A stretch of 13,690 nt of DNA from Cytidiella melzeri. Lineage: Eukaryota; Basidiomycota; Agaricomycetes; Polyporales; Irpicaceae. Of the stretch, positions 1 through 8,600 are shown piece by piece. The position numbers were made by a program, and so were the translations under genes. The stretch is from assembly GCA_022592445.1 (NCBI GenBank), contig JABYQR010000653.1, positions 1-13,690 on the forward strand. Direction: 5' to 3'. Below the pieces are notes generated by a model. It worked only from the letters and a program-made list of their open reading frames with translations, searched no databases and had not been told where the DNA came from. Positions within the stretch are counted from its first letter, which is position 1. Every line of letters starts with the position of its first letter.

Positions 1-760
1 CTTCCTATTCCGTCCAGGTTGTCTGACACCGAACGTCCCTTAGGTAACTCAAGTTCATCGATCTCTTCTTGAGTTACAGTGATGTTTTTACGAGCTCTTG
101 GGGCACAGAGTTCAGGACATCTGGTAAATCTCCACTCGCCATTTGCCCAATCTATCTCCGGAGTGTGGCGGCGTAAGAAGGTCACCCCGATAATCATTTG
201 TTTACTACCGAGATCAGTAACAAACATGTGTTGTCTTGCTCTGTGCAAACCTATTTCTAGGTATGCACGTACTGAATGAGTGATTTGACCATCTTTATTG
301 GGAGAAAGTCAATGTTGATGACGTTAAACGGTGATGCCAGTTGATTTGTGACCAGATTGTTACTTTCAACCACTGACTTACTGATGAACATGGTTGTGGC
401 TCCTGAATCTACCAGAGCTTTGACCTGCACTTTCTTTCCATATACCCAAATTGTAACTGGTAGAAAAAATGAATTCTTTGAACGCGCTACATTTTTGACA
501 GTATCTACAATATAAAGATTTATGTCGTCGTATTCAATCCACAACACTTTCCTTGAGAAAGTCCTGGGGATTGCTAATGGAAAAGTCGAATGTGAGTAAA
601 AGTTTTCTACAAGTGATTCAAGACGAGTATGACCACTTGCAACTTCGACTTCTACCAGTCGGTATGATACGACGAAAACATAATGGTGCATGTAAGAAAC
701 ACCACGAAGTATAGGAGAGTCCACAATCTCCGTGATACCAAAAGTAAAAGTGGACGACAT
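1..760 (-). pseudogene. Ty3/gypsy retropepsin (aspartic protease) region, frameshifted, partial at left edge
   Basis: Minus-strand reading frame of 167 codons starting at the ATG whose first base is 760. It carries the retropepsin active-site motif LVDSGATTMFI, with Asp118-Ser119-Gly120-Ala121 of the ORF. It hits a stop at 257-259. In another frame, the minus strand from about 280 down to base 1 continues the expected domain: the flap-to-C-terminal motif MIIGVTFLRRHTPEIDW, then a stretch with RCPELC, which is the protease-to-reverse-transcriptase linker of fungal gypsy elements. One frameshift near 265-290 therefore breaks one polyprotein. The reverse transcriptase would lie beyond base 1. 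In the element, the protease would cut Gag-Pol during particle maturation. No Gag zinc knuckle is seen upstream (to the right), so the 5' part is lost or very worn. Family assignment is firm; function today is unlikely. Confidence 0.85.
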
Positions 761-1218
761 GCCTCAAGAAATTCTACAGCTACAAAAAGCGGCGATTTCT
801 AATTCCAGGACTGACTGACGTGCGCCAACACGAAGGTCCTAGGCCTCTAAGTCACGAGCTTAGAGTGCCACTCAACACTACCCTCCTATTGTACTACTCC
901 GCCGATCTACCACTTGTACAAGTGGGAGCTTGTTCCTCCACCACCGGATTTTACACTGCGTGTTAGGCAGATTCTGCGTAATGCACGACTTGTTAAAGTC
1001 GAGAACCACCAAGGATGGCTTAAGTATCCAGCTGGGTTGGGAGTGCGTACGCAAGGGGCAAGTAGGTGAGGGAATTAGCTGTACAAAATCAGTTGGGAAT
1101 TTTGTATTCGAAGCTGAGGCAGTCATCCAGTACAACTCTACTACTACTATGTGGCCAAACAAAGTAAAGTAGAGAAACTTACTTATAAGAAAGCTTGGGG
1201 GATACTGGTTGATGGATG
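761..1218. other. Largely non-coding stretch; possible worn copia RNase H tail
   Basis: No convincing gene. A plus-strand frame of 80 codons (930-1172) ends with the words IQYNSTTTMWPNKVK. Its spacing of Tyr, Thr and Met-Trp resembles the end of copia RNase H domains in fungi (the YxPTxxMWAD..TK region). It is followed at about 1191-1202 by a purine-rich run, AAGCTTGGGGGAT, like a polypurine tract. The match is weak and the rest of the frame is not recognisable. A minus-strand ORF over the same bases (878-1162) shows no motif and is taken as a shadow. Confidence 0.25.
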
Positions 1219-1833
1219 TCGTTGAGAGTGTGGATGTAGTTAAGCTAAAAGCCGGGGCTCATAACCTAACAAAGTGGAATATGTGTGCGAGGGGTAGAGG
1301 CTGTTAAGCTTTGAAGATGAGTCCTTATTATTCTTGCTGCGTCAGCAGCTCTGCTTATATACATGTCTGTATCTACTTATGTAAGCGACTACTATACATG
1401 TCTACTTCAGCTATTCTACTGTATTACTAAGTGCATGACTCATGCATGACTCATGCTATGAGTGCATGACTCATTGTATGACTAGGCTCAGCACTTGTAC
1501 CAGAGGCGTACATAATGAGTAAATGACTTATGCTAGTACTTGTCCTCAGATGTATGCTTTAGGCATTCTCTGGAGTTGTACTACGTGCTTTCCATGTCAT
1601 TTCCTATGCTACTAGAACACAGGCGTACATATATGTATAGTACTACTACAACCCATATCTGTACGTCTCAGCTAATGTAATGGTTACTACTTGAGTTTCC
1701 ATATACGGCTGCATAATTCCCATATCAAGACTGTGGGAACTCTGCTACCTAAAGCGTCCTTGTAATAAGGCGTGGAAAACTACATATCATATCATATTAT
1801 ATTATATAGTTTTAACAGGCTTGACCCCAAGAT
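1219..1833. repeat. AT-rich, LTR-like non-coding region
   Basis: About 600 bases without a supported gene. It holds several TATA-like words (near 1354 and 1630), short direct repeats, and an AT-rich stretch of repeated TATCATAT/TATTATAT words at about 1785-1808. Its composition and its position after a purine-rich run suggest the remains of an LTR. I could not fix paired TG...CA ends, so the borders are only where the recognisable neighbours stop. Confidence 0.25.
1433..1474 (+). promoter_or_regulatory. Cluster of three GCATGACTCAT repeats (TGACTCA bZIP-type sites)
   Basis: The 11-mer GCATGACTCAT occurs three times within about 42 bases, with an inverted ATGAGTGCATGACTCAT arrangement in the middle. 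TGACTCA is the classic Gcn4/AP-1 bZIP binding site. Further near-matches (TGAGTAA, TGACTTA) lie at about 1518-1530. It may be an enhancer of an old LTR or simply a short repeat; binding is inferred from the motif alone. Confidence 0.35.
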
Positions 1834-3585
1834 ATGGAGGATGCAACAGAAGCTATCACGGAGTTCCATCAGAGATACCTCAGTGCAGTATATAAGGACC
1901 AAAATCCGCGGAAACAAAGCCAAGAAATCAAGCACGAGCACAGCTGCTGACATTACCACCCTCACTATTGCTGTTCCTGCATCCCTCATCTTCTGTGTTC
2001 TTCTCGTCTTCTACCACATCAACGTTGTTATCCCCAAACAACACGAAGCCGTTGAAAGAGGCTCACACTACATCAAGAGTTGCTCCGCCACCAGTTCCTC
2101 CATACCAACATGGGGCTAAAATGTTTTCTTACACCATCTTTGTTGTAACCATAATCTCGCATGCTTGTTTTAGGTTGGAAGGCATAATTGATTGACTTCC
2201 AATCTACCTTGCCTTTATTATTGTTTTTTCCATTCCTCTCTTGGCTGTTCACTATACCAACGTTACCACTGCTTTCTTCTGTGACACCACAGCTCTGTTT
2301 GTACAAAACCATGGCCAGTTGGATCAGATCCATCAGGATCACGAGAAACACCTTATAGGCACCTTCTGGACCACCCTCACCCCCTACCAACAAGACATCC
2401 TTTTTGAAATCCACCTCGGAGCACCACACGTGAATCAATTCCAATTTCCACCACCTTTGTCAGAATAATCATCCCTTCTCCATGTCCTTTCAAACTCCTT
2501 TTCTTTCATATCCCAACTTCTCTTTTGGCCATGGCAGCGCCTTTATTCATTTCCTTTGCAATTATGCTCGTCTTTCCACTTTCAACAACTTCCCTATTGC
2601 TGATGATGGATGCACCTGGTAGTGCTGCACTCTTTCCTAACCTTTTATTCTTGTCTATGGCAGTCATCATGGAGCTATTCCAACATGTCATGGAGGCGTA
2701 TGAACACAATGAGGTCTACACTATCCAAATCAACACAGGGAACTTCACGCACAATCGTACGTATCGGAGTCCCAGATGCCGTAGGGCCTTCTGCCGAATG
2801 GCGCACCTGCGGCTTGTTTGGGAGCACCCTGACCACAATGGCTTCATTGATCAGTGGTTCGACATTCCTGACCCTATCAACCACGTTCACACATTTACAC
2901 CTTTGCCAATCATTGAATACACCACCATGCCCAGAGATCAATCTGACTGGGCCAATGCTACCATTCAGAATAGCACCCAGATGTTCCTCATGGTTTTCTG
3001 TCAACAACTTCCCCCCGTCTTCGGCAACCGAGCGGATGAACTGGACTGTGAAGGGCCATGGCTACGGGCAGTGCGAGATTGAGAATTTCTTCCTGCTAGG
3101 ACAATCACTACTCCACGCCTTCCACTCGAAATAGCCGCCACTGAACAAAAGGCTCAACAGCTCGTTGCCTCTCAGGACCAATGAGTACAGTGGTCCTGCT
3201 TTGATCTCATCTTGTGGGAATGGTTGGCTCGGCTGGAGCAACTTTGAAGGCATTGGGATCTTTGTCTTCGCAGTACAGTCATATGACACGAAGTAGCATC
3301 TATCAATGCCCGAGCCATCACTCATTACTACCAAGTCCCACGTCCTCCTATCGCTCGGTCCAGAGCAGAAAATGAGCCGCAGATTGAACACCCTCGTCAA
3401 CGACGTTGCATGACTTCACCCACTCCCACACCACCTCCAAGACCACCAGCTTCTACTACTGCCAATGCTCCATTGACCAGAATCTGGCCCTTGTTGGAGA
3501 CAATGATAACACACCGGAGTCTCCTCCTTCACCCTTGACTCCACTTAGTGACGACAACACAACACTTGCAAACAACGAGTCTTAA
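1834..3585 (+). pseudogene. Decayed membrane/secreted-type ORF just upstream of an LTR (envelope-like position), unknown family
   Basis: No single frame is open, but coding-looking blocks follow one another on the plus strand. They are 1834-1950 (charged, begins with ATG), 1968-2468 (one TGA at 2193-2195), 2525-3070, about 3040-3400 (two TAG stops) and 3409-3585. The blocks include hydrophobic segments at about 2121-2170 (FSYTIFVVTIISHACF), 2196-2249 (LPIYLAFIIVFSIPLLAV), 2537-2608 and 2627-2680. Asn-X-Ser/Thr sequons occur at 2259 (NVT), 2741 (NFT), 2753 (NRT), 2954 (NAT), 2969 (NST) and 3156 (NSS). A Gly/Trp-rich block CGNGWLGWSNFEGIGIF lies near 3213-3263. The tail is Pro/Ser/Thr-rich and ends in TAA at 3583-3585, one base before a purine tract and 11 before the LTR. 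That place and those features resemble a retroviral-type envelope gene, but I recognise no family. A captured fungal membrane protein is equally possible. Part of the hydrophobicity may reflect the pyrimidine-rich strand. Confidence 0.45.
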
Positions 3586-3596
3586 AGGGGAGGGAA
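3584..3596 (+). promoter_or_regulatory. Polypurine tract
   Basis: The run AAAGGGGAGGGAA (the last two bases of the TAA stop plus 11) directly abuts the TG that starts the LTR. A purine tract touching the LTR is where plus-strand DNA synthesis is primed in LTR retroelements. This marks the LTR as a 3' LTR with its internal region to the left. Confidence 0.7.
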
Positions 3597-3859
3597 TGTT
3601 ACGAACAGTCTTCACACCCTAATGTTTTTCTTCACTTCTTCGACTATCCTGATAACTAGTTACTTTCTTTACATTTGCCTTGACAATCCAACTTGTCCTT
3701 CCTCCCTCATTCCCTGCCCCACATCACCTCCGTTCAACATGGACTATTATGTCATCGGTTGTCTCCACATATCCATTCAAACCTTGGAACTAACTCCAAT
3801 TGGTTGCCATTGTTCAATCCTCGGTGTTTCCATACCTCTGTTACCATTCCATTGGGTCT

Positions 3860-3953
3860 AACCCTTTCTATCCCCTGTTTTGGGCCCAACCCCGTCTATC
3901 CCCTGTTTCAGGTCCAACCCCGTCCATCCCCTGTTTTGGGTTCAACCCCTTCT
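3860..3953 (+). repeat. 28-bp tandem repeat inside the LTR, three copies and a fragment
   Basis: Units start at 3860, 3888 and 3916, each of the form AACCC...CTATCCCCTGTTTTGG with a few changes (CTATCC or CCATCC; GTTTTGGG or GTTTCAGG). A fourth partial copy starts at 3944. The unit lies upstream of the TATA box, in the U3 part of the LTR, where repeated enhancer units are common. Any enhancer role is inference. Confidence 0.85.
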
Positions 3954-4132
3954 CTATTGATCTTTGCCTCATGGCTCACCTTTCTATTGTCCGTTGCCTC
4001 TGCACCTTGACGGTCATATCTCCCATTGGCTTTCCAAAGCAGTTATTGTTCTCTGTGTATTGTTCTTCCTTTCTATTGCTCCAATTTGCTACCACTACTT
4101 CGGACTGGTCCAAAAGTAGTTAGATCAACATG

Positions 4133-4142
4133 TATATAAATA
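4133..4142 (+). promoter_or_regulatory. TATA box of the LTR promoter
   Basis: TATATAAATA lies about 190 bases before the LTR's right end, as expected at the U3-R boundary of an LTR that transcribes rightwards. The sequence after it is a plausible RNA start region, though the exact start cannot be read. Confidence 0.55.
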
Positions 4143-4332
4143 GCCGCTAGCCGTGGGGCTAGAACCTCAGTCCATCCACTTTGTATCAATATTCCTTCTA
4201 TCCAGTCATCATCTGTCTGCCATTGTGCTTGACAGCGATTGCATGGCCTAGACCATCATTCAACCTTGTGTGTAGTTACACCAAGGGGTTCTGACTTGAC
4301 AACTTGTCTCTTGACAATAGTCAGTCTTAACA

Positions 4333-5030
4333 GTATCCACCGTCCGCAATAAACACTACTCTATTCATGACTTCTGTTAACCTTTTACGCAATTGTTTGA
4401 AGTCAACTTGTCCAATCAACTGTAGGCCCTAGTTCAATGCTTTGAGCTGAGCAGGCGTGCGCGTGGAGAGTACTTCCTCCGAGTGATCCACAAAGGGTAA
4501 GAGTTTATCATTGAGCAATGACCACCTTAGTCTGTGGATTGTCCCAGTAACGAGTGAGTTCGATCAAAACCCGGAGGCATCTTAGATAGTAGTGGCTGAA
4601 CCTTTGGCTTGAGGATTCCAACTTGATCTTTGATGGAGAACTTATGAAAGTCAAGTGTCACACTTTTGCGCGTCCGGTCAAGGGGTGCAGGTGCCCGAGA
4701 GATGCAATGCTTGAGAGATGGTTTCTCAATGCAACTGGACAGTGTTTGTGTGCATTCCGTATGTGCACATTCCTTGATGGACTTGTTGTCATAAGCAAAC
4801 TTTTTGTGGTCAAAGGCTGGGAGTCTGGTGCCAAGAGGATGGTAGTGGGGAGAACGTGAGATGTAGGAGACAATGGCCTCAAGGTCCTTCTCTGTATAGA
4901 GACGAGGACAACATTGCTCGCGCAGTTCTTGGCAAGCTTCAAAGAAAGACATGGGTATGTAGCAACAAATGTGTATGTCTTTGAACACTAAAACCACAAA
5001 GTGAGATGTAAGGTCAAAGGTCTGGGCCAA
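4333..5030 (-). pseudogene. Unrecognised coding region, frameshifted and cut by the LTR
   Basis: The minus strand is open for 167 codons from 5030 to the stop at 4527-4529. It has a protein-like composition and well-spaced words such as MSFFEACQELREQCC and YTEKDLEAIVSYISRSPHY. Just past that stop, another frame continues with coding-like sequence (LLNDKLLPFVDHSEEVLSTR, then one TAG at 4429-4431, then QLRKRLTEVMNRVVFIADGG). It runs to base 4333, the first base outside the LTR. One frameshift near 4530-4540 would link the two parts. The first codon used in the long frame is TTG, not ATG. The ATG for MSFFEACQ lies lower, at about 4950, and a splice acceptor-like TTGGCCCAG precedes the open part near 5028. 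The left remainder of the gene is not found beyond the element. I do not recognise the family. Confidence 0.5.
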
Positions 5031-5175
5031 TACAACGTACTAGTAAACCGGGTGGACTAAATGTTTACAAACTTTTGGGGAAAAGGGAAGTGTGTGGTTG
5101 CGCAACATCTAGGCAAGTGTATGGGAATTCTACCTAATCTCAAGAGCACAGCCAACTCTATGCAGAGCAGGGGAG

Positions 5176-5233
5176 TGACAACAGGGGTGGAGGAACAACA
5201 AGTGAACCCGCGTGGACAATGACAACAGGGGTG
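5176..5233 (+). repeat. 14-bp direct repeat pair TGACAACAGGGGTG
   Basis: Two exact copies at 5176-5189 and 5220-5233, with starts 44 bases apart. The bases between differ, so this is a pair and not a tandem array. No role can be assigned. Confidence 0.7.
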
Positions 5234-5474
5234 CACGTGATGAAGAGGACCGGAGACACGACAACAAAGGATCAGCCAGCAGTGAGCTAAAGAACAGGTT
5301 ATATTAGTACAGTGATGGACTTGGTACAAGATGGACATCACCTAAAGACCAGGAGGTAGAGTCTGAGGTCTTAAGGGAGCTACAGGGTAGATTTATATAC
5401 GGCTCAGACAAGGACCCCTGGTACTGGGTCTGTACTCCTAACACTGCAGTGGAAACATATGGTGTGCTATGGTG

Positions 5475-5504
5475 CAATGTTCTACAATGTTTCACAATGT
5501 TCCA
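5475..5504 (+). repeat. 10-bp tandem repeat, three units
   Basis: CAATGTT followed by three variable bases occurs three times in a row. Read on the minus strand this gives GAACATTGT-type units 10 bases apart, one helical turn, upstream of the minus-strand TATA box near 5391-5399. It could be a regulatory array, but three short units may also be chance. Confidence 0.5.
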
Positions 5505-5633
5505 GTACCTTCTATGATTATGTGACCAGTCTGTCACATGTACTTGATCACATGCAGTAGTCATGTGCCATCAATAAGATAAGATAAGGAAAATATAAAG
5601 GAAAAGAAAGGGAAAAAGTGTGCATGTTCGTGA

Positions 5634-6283
5634 CACTTTGACTTTGTCTTGGTGCACAAGCTGGGCAGTACTACAATCCACACTGATCCCCTTTCTTGTC
5701 TTCACACCCAGGCTGTCACAGACAAAGAAGACAACAAAGATCAAATGGTACTGATACCGGAACACTTCCCAACCCTTGCTACAAGTGCACTTGCTGCTAC
5801 TTCTCCGCTCAAATCAAAGATCCGAGAATGCACAGATCACAGGCTCTAGCTACCCTTCAAAAGAAGGGTTCTTGCAAACTGGTCGGTGGTTTACCCAAAT
5901 AGAAAGAGAGTGACAGACTCATCTATTACAAGGGAAAACTCTACATCCCTAACAACAAAGAGCTCCATTACAAAATAGTCAAATCTTGCCATGACAATCC
6001 TTCTGCCGGTCATCTGGGCAAGCATGGCACCATAGAGCTGGTATCACTACACTATTGGTGGCCAGAGACAAATGCTTTTAGAGAGACTTACATACTAAGA
6101 TGTAACTGCTGTCAATGCTACAAGTCAGCTCTGCATCTTAAAGCCGTGCTACAGCCTCAGGACACTCCGGCTGGACCTTGGGAACATTTTGGTGTGGATC
6201 TCATCACTCAGCTGCAACCCTCCAAGGGATTTGATTTGATTGTGGTCTATGTCAACCACTACTCTGATTTGGTATCATTCTGA
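5634..6283 (+). pseudogene. Ty3/gypsy Pol fragment: RNase H tail, integrase zinc domain, start of integrase core
   Basis: Frame one (5634-5849) starts with DFVLVHKLGST and DPLSCLHTQAV, the worn end of RNase H (normally ..VHKPGS..ADALSR). It then gives the linker DKEDNKDQMVLIPEHF. After a frameshift near 5820-5850, frame two has one TAG (5900-5902) and continues with LIYYKGKLYIPNNKEL. The integrase H2C2 zinc domain follows (His in SCHDNPSAGHLG, then CNCC as C-x2-C near 6100-6115) with LHYWWPETNAF. The start of the DDE core is GPWEHFGVDLITQLQPSKGF, where the Asp of GVDLI is the first catalytic acid. Similarity stops at VNHYSDLVSF, followed by TGA at 6281-6283. The second Asp, the Glu and the C-terminal domain are absent. 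In an intact element integrase would insert the cDNA. The RNase H side is also cut off, just after a purine-rich tract. This is a relic of an element lying plus-strand, opposite to the protease at 1-760. Confidence 0.88.
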
Positions 6284-6545
6284 AGATGTTACACTATCTC
6301 TGGCACTATACTGATAATTATGCTAGGATCTGCACACCTACCCAAGTCACAGCAGAGACATTCAATGTCTGTTACATGGGCACAAATATACTCCTCAATA
6401 GTCACTAGCAGCTTACCCTCAGCTCAAATTGCTGCCCATGGACTGGACACACAACGCTATTTCAAGCTTGAGTCCATTCTCATCAACGGCGATAAAGCTG
6501 TCACTGGGAAAGAGAGATATTCTTGTTGAGTATGGTGAAAATCAG

Positions 6546-6604
6546 GTGAGCTATCTTAGGTTTGGTAAATGTTTCACTATCATTGAATCTTCTCCTGCTC
6601 TTAG
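6546..6604 (+). other. Probable spliceosomal intron
   Basis: GTGAGC donor after ..GGTGAAAATCAG and acceptor CTCTTAG, 59 bp. The joined reading YGENQ-YMFARVIEMLVPL is smooth, but a frame break follows soon after. Confidence 0.5.
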
Positions 6605-6771
6605 TACATGTTTGCACGTGTTATCGAGATGCTGGTGCCACTCTGAAATGTCTCCCAAGTTTCTCACATTTCTGTTCAGCTGAGCTGTTCAACATAGAGG
6701 ACACAAGACATGAGAAGCTTTGAGTCCCTCCACTGACCTTCACACAAGACACTGCCCTTCTCACACTCCAG

Positions 6772-6824
6772 GTATGGTAAACTCAATTGTACAGCTGTAT
6801 GTGCTCAGTCAGGGATGATTGCAG
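6772..6824 (+). other. Probable spliceosomal intron
   Basis: GTATGG donor, GATTGCAG acceptor, 53 bp, phase 0 on both sides. Removal joins DTALLTLQ to DIICTVNTQ. Confidence 0.65.
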
Positions 6825-7269
6825 GACATCATATGTACAGTGAATACCCAGCACAATTGCACAGACTCGGACTCCCAATGCATAGGAGTGGCATTGCATC
6901 CTACCCGGCAGGAACGTACCTTCACAAAGCATTGTACCAAAAAAATTGCTCAGCATGCAGAGACACCTCATTTCTTACTCAATATCTACTCAACTCACAA
7001 CTACGAGCAGATTGCTAAAGCTTTTCCTTCATTGCTACGACGGGCTGAGCCAGTTATCCCTGACACAGCAATTTTAGAAGTGCGCAAAGCAGCTGTGAAG
7101 CACATGGGAGCTCAAAAAGCTGCATCAAAAGCTGCACTTCCACCTTCCAGCACCACAAGAATCTCAACACCAATTACTCCAGCCGTGTTCAATGTGTCCA
7201 ACGTCATGACACAGCCTTTACCAGGTACCTACACTCCTTTTGCCCCTCAAGAGAGTGAACAGAACAGGG

Positions 7270-7332
7270 GTAAGTGCCAGTGTGTAAGGGTACACCCACA
7301 CACACACTAATAATCATTTTCATGACATGCAG
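7270..7332 (+). other. Probable spliceosomal intron
   Basis: GTAAGT donor, CACTAATAAT branch-like word, ACATGCAG acceptor, 63 bp. Splicing keeps the frame (phase 1) and avoids the stop at the end of the 6819-7310 reading frame. Confidence 0.75.
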
Positions 7333-7421
7333 ATAGCAGGGTTGTGACTGCACGACCATTTGAAACACCTCAACGGAGCTCAGTCAAACGAGGTGCAAAG
7401 CGCGAGGTAACAGAAATGAAT

Positions 7422-7473
7422 GTGAGTTTCAGATCCTGCAATTATAGTGAATGCTCTCATTTTCTGTGGGCAG
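7422..7473 (+). other. Probable spliceosomal intron
   Basis: GTGAGT donor after GAAATGAAT, TGTGGGCAG acceptor, 52 bp, phase 0. Splicing joins KREVTEMN to KQAGRGFQ and leads into a 135-codon open 3' exon. Confidence 0.75.
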
Positions 7474-8400
7474 AAGCAAGCAGGCAGAGGCTTTCAAGCT
7501 AATCCAATCGCTTCCAGCTCTCAATCTCAACATCACGAGAGCTACACTGGTGCTGCATATGCTGATTCACAGTGGCAGCGTTCATTTTCTTGGCCAGTAG
7601 CACAGCCAGGTTCTCACATCTTTGAGTTCGGGGAATTACCATACTTTCCACCTGTGTTCATGCCTCCATCCCAATCTACATTCTCCCTTCCTAACCCAAC
7701 ACCCACCATAAACACACAAACATCATTTCCGCTGCCGCACCCGTCACACACCATTCAAGACATCCCAATCAATCAGCAAACACACCCTTCAGGGCCTCCG
7801 GAGTCTCAATCCTTGAATCGCTTCTCGCGCTGGACCCATGCATCGCCGTTTGGGCCCAATGAAGACAACAATTATATGTAACATTGTATCGTAGTTCAGA
7901 AATAGAGGCTCATGTTCACTTGCATCTCTTGCAATGTTATTTCCTGTGGCCTCATTGTTGACCAACAAAGGTAAACATTGGTGCGCTTATATCGATTTTG
8001 AGCGCTTGTCATGTTTCTCCAAGTCACACTGGTTGCTCGTTGCTCAACGCCCTCGAAGAATGTCTTTGACGATCTTTTTCATGCTAACAAGCACTTGCCG
8101 CTCAATACCACCGTGACCTCAAGCCTTCCGTTCCCTCCCCTGTCCTTAACTTATCATCCCGCCAGCACTAGCGAGACCAACAACGGACTCAACCACATTC
8201 CACAGCTTTCGCGGTTGGATGATACCAAATCCACCTCCTCGTTCAGCACTGGCCCTTTCCCCCTTGGCTCTATCTGTTGTCGCCGCCGTGGCAGCTCACC
8301 CGATATGGGACCCGAACGGAAAAAGCAAGCGTTTTTGTTTGCGCACAGTAGATCTTTGGAATACCAACTCGAGGAAACTGCGGCTGACTATTTCAGCCAG

Positions 8401-8451
8401 GTAAGTCCTCAATTTCTGTGACCCTTGTATGGCTTACCATTCACATCACAG
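8401..8451 (+). other. Probable spliceosomal intron
   Basis: GTAAGT donor and ACATCACAG acceptor, 51 bp, phase 0. It joins AADYFSQ to LNADQRS, two well-formed coding stretches. Confidence 0.75.
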
Positions 8452-8547
8452 CTCAATGCTGACCAGAGGAGCATTGAGACGTACATACTTGTCAAGGCGC
8501 AGTTCTTGTCGAAGACCACAGAAACCCTGCAGTGAAAGTCATACAAG

Positions 8548-8600
8548 GTGCGTGGTTCTGACCATTGCGCACCGAGCAACTTTCTCTCAAGCACATGCAG
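8548..8600 (+). other. Probable spliceosomal intron
   Basis: GTGCGT donor, TCTGACC branch-like word, CACATGCAG acceptor, 53 bp, phase 0. It joins ..KSYK to VHVQDQV. Confidence 0.6.

Larger units (their letters stand above)
3597..4332 (+). mobile_element. 3' long terminal repeat (736 bp)
   Basis: Begins TGTTACGAAC and ends GTCTTAACA, so the ends carry the short inverted repeat TGTTA/TAACA typical of LTRs. A polypurine tract touches the left end. Inside are a 28-bp tandem repeat and a TATA box at 4133-4142. Everything 3' of the TATA box looks like transcribed leader. At the right end, minus-strand coding sequence starts immediately, so the LTR interrupts it. The five bases outside the right end are GTATC. 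No matching GTATC followed by TGTTACG is found to the left, so the 5' LTR is not in this window or has been lost. The ORFs of 79-107 codons within it (3622-4123) are ignored as chance. Confidence 0.75.
5031..5633. other. Intergenic region with a minus-strand TATA box and short repeats
   Basis: No supported gene. On the minus strand TATATAAAT (about 5391-5399) could be the promoter of the minus-strand coding region or the TATA of a worn LTR. Direct repeats: TGACAACAGGGGTG at 5176-5189 and 5220-5233. A 10-bp tandem unit CAATGTTCTA/CAATGTTTCA/CAATGTTCCA lies at 5475-5504. Near 5534-5568 CACATG/CATGTG words form inverted repeats around a 7-base loop. A purine-rich tract with repeated GATAAGATAAGG words lies at about 5575-5618. 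The ORFs over these bases are cysteine- and histidine-rich chance frames. Confidence 0.5.
6284..7881 (+). pseudogene. Spliced gene of unknown family, 5'-truncated, with frameshifts and one stop
   Basis: Coding-like sequence begins right where the gypsy integrase ends (MLHYLWHYTDNYARICTPT). It changes frame near 6400 and near 6500 (QRYFKLESILINGDKAVTGK, then RDILVEYGENQ). Introns with good GT...AG ends follow: 6546-6604, 6772-6824, 7270-7332 and 7422-7473 (52-63 bp), and the later frames join in phase. Exon 2 (6605-6771) shifts frame near 6630-6644 and has a TGA at 6721-6723. Exon 3 (6825-7269) and exons 4 and 5 are clean and end with TAA at 7879-7881. The protein has a globular-looking middle (FSHFCSAELFNIEDTRHEKL; FLLNIYSTHNYEQIAKAFP) and a Ser/Pro/Gln-rich C-terminal tail. 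I recognise no domain; it may be a transposon-borne or expanded fungal family, but that is a guess. The clean 3' half suggests fairly recent decay. Confidence 0.6.

Noticed and set aside
878..1162. 94-codon minus-strand ORF as part of the gypsy Gag of the protease element
   Set aside because: No capsid or zinc-knuckle motif and no coding-like continuation towards the protease.
2850..2866. GGTTCGA word as a tRNA B box
   Set aside because: No A box, no cloverleaf, and it lies in a coding-like frame.
3622..4123. ORFs of 79, 105 and 107 codons inside the LTR
   Set aside because: They overlap the 28-bp tandem repeat and TATA region and show no motif.
5057..5564. Minus-strand ORFs of 94 and 86 codons
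   Set aside because: Cys/His-rich, no motif, and they cover repeats and a TATA box; likely chance.
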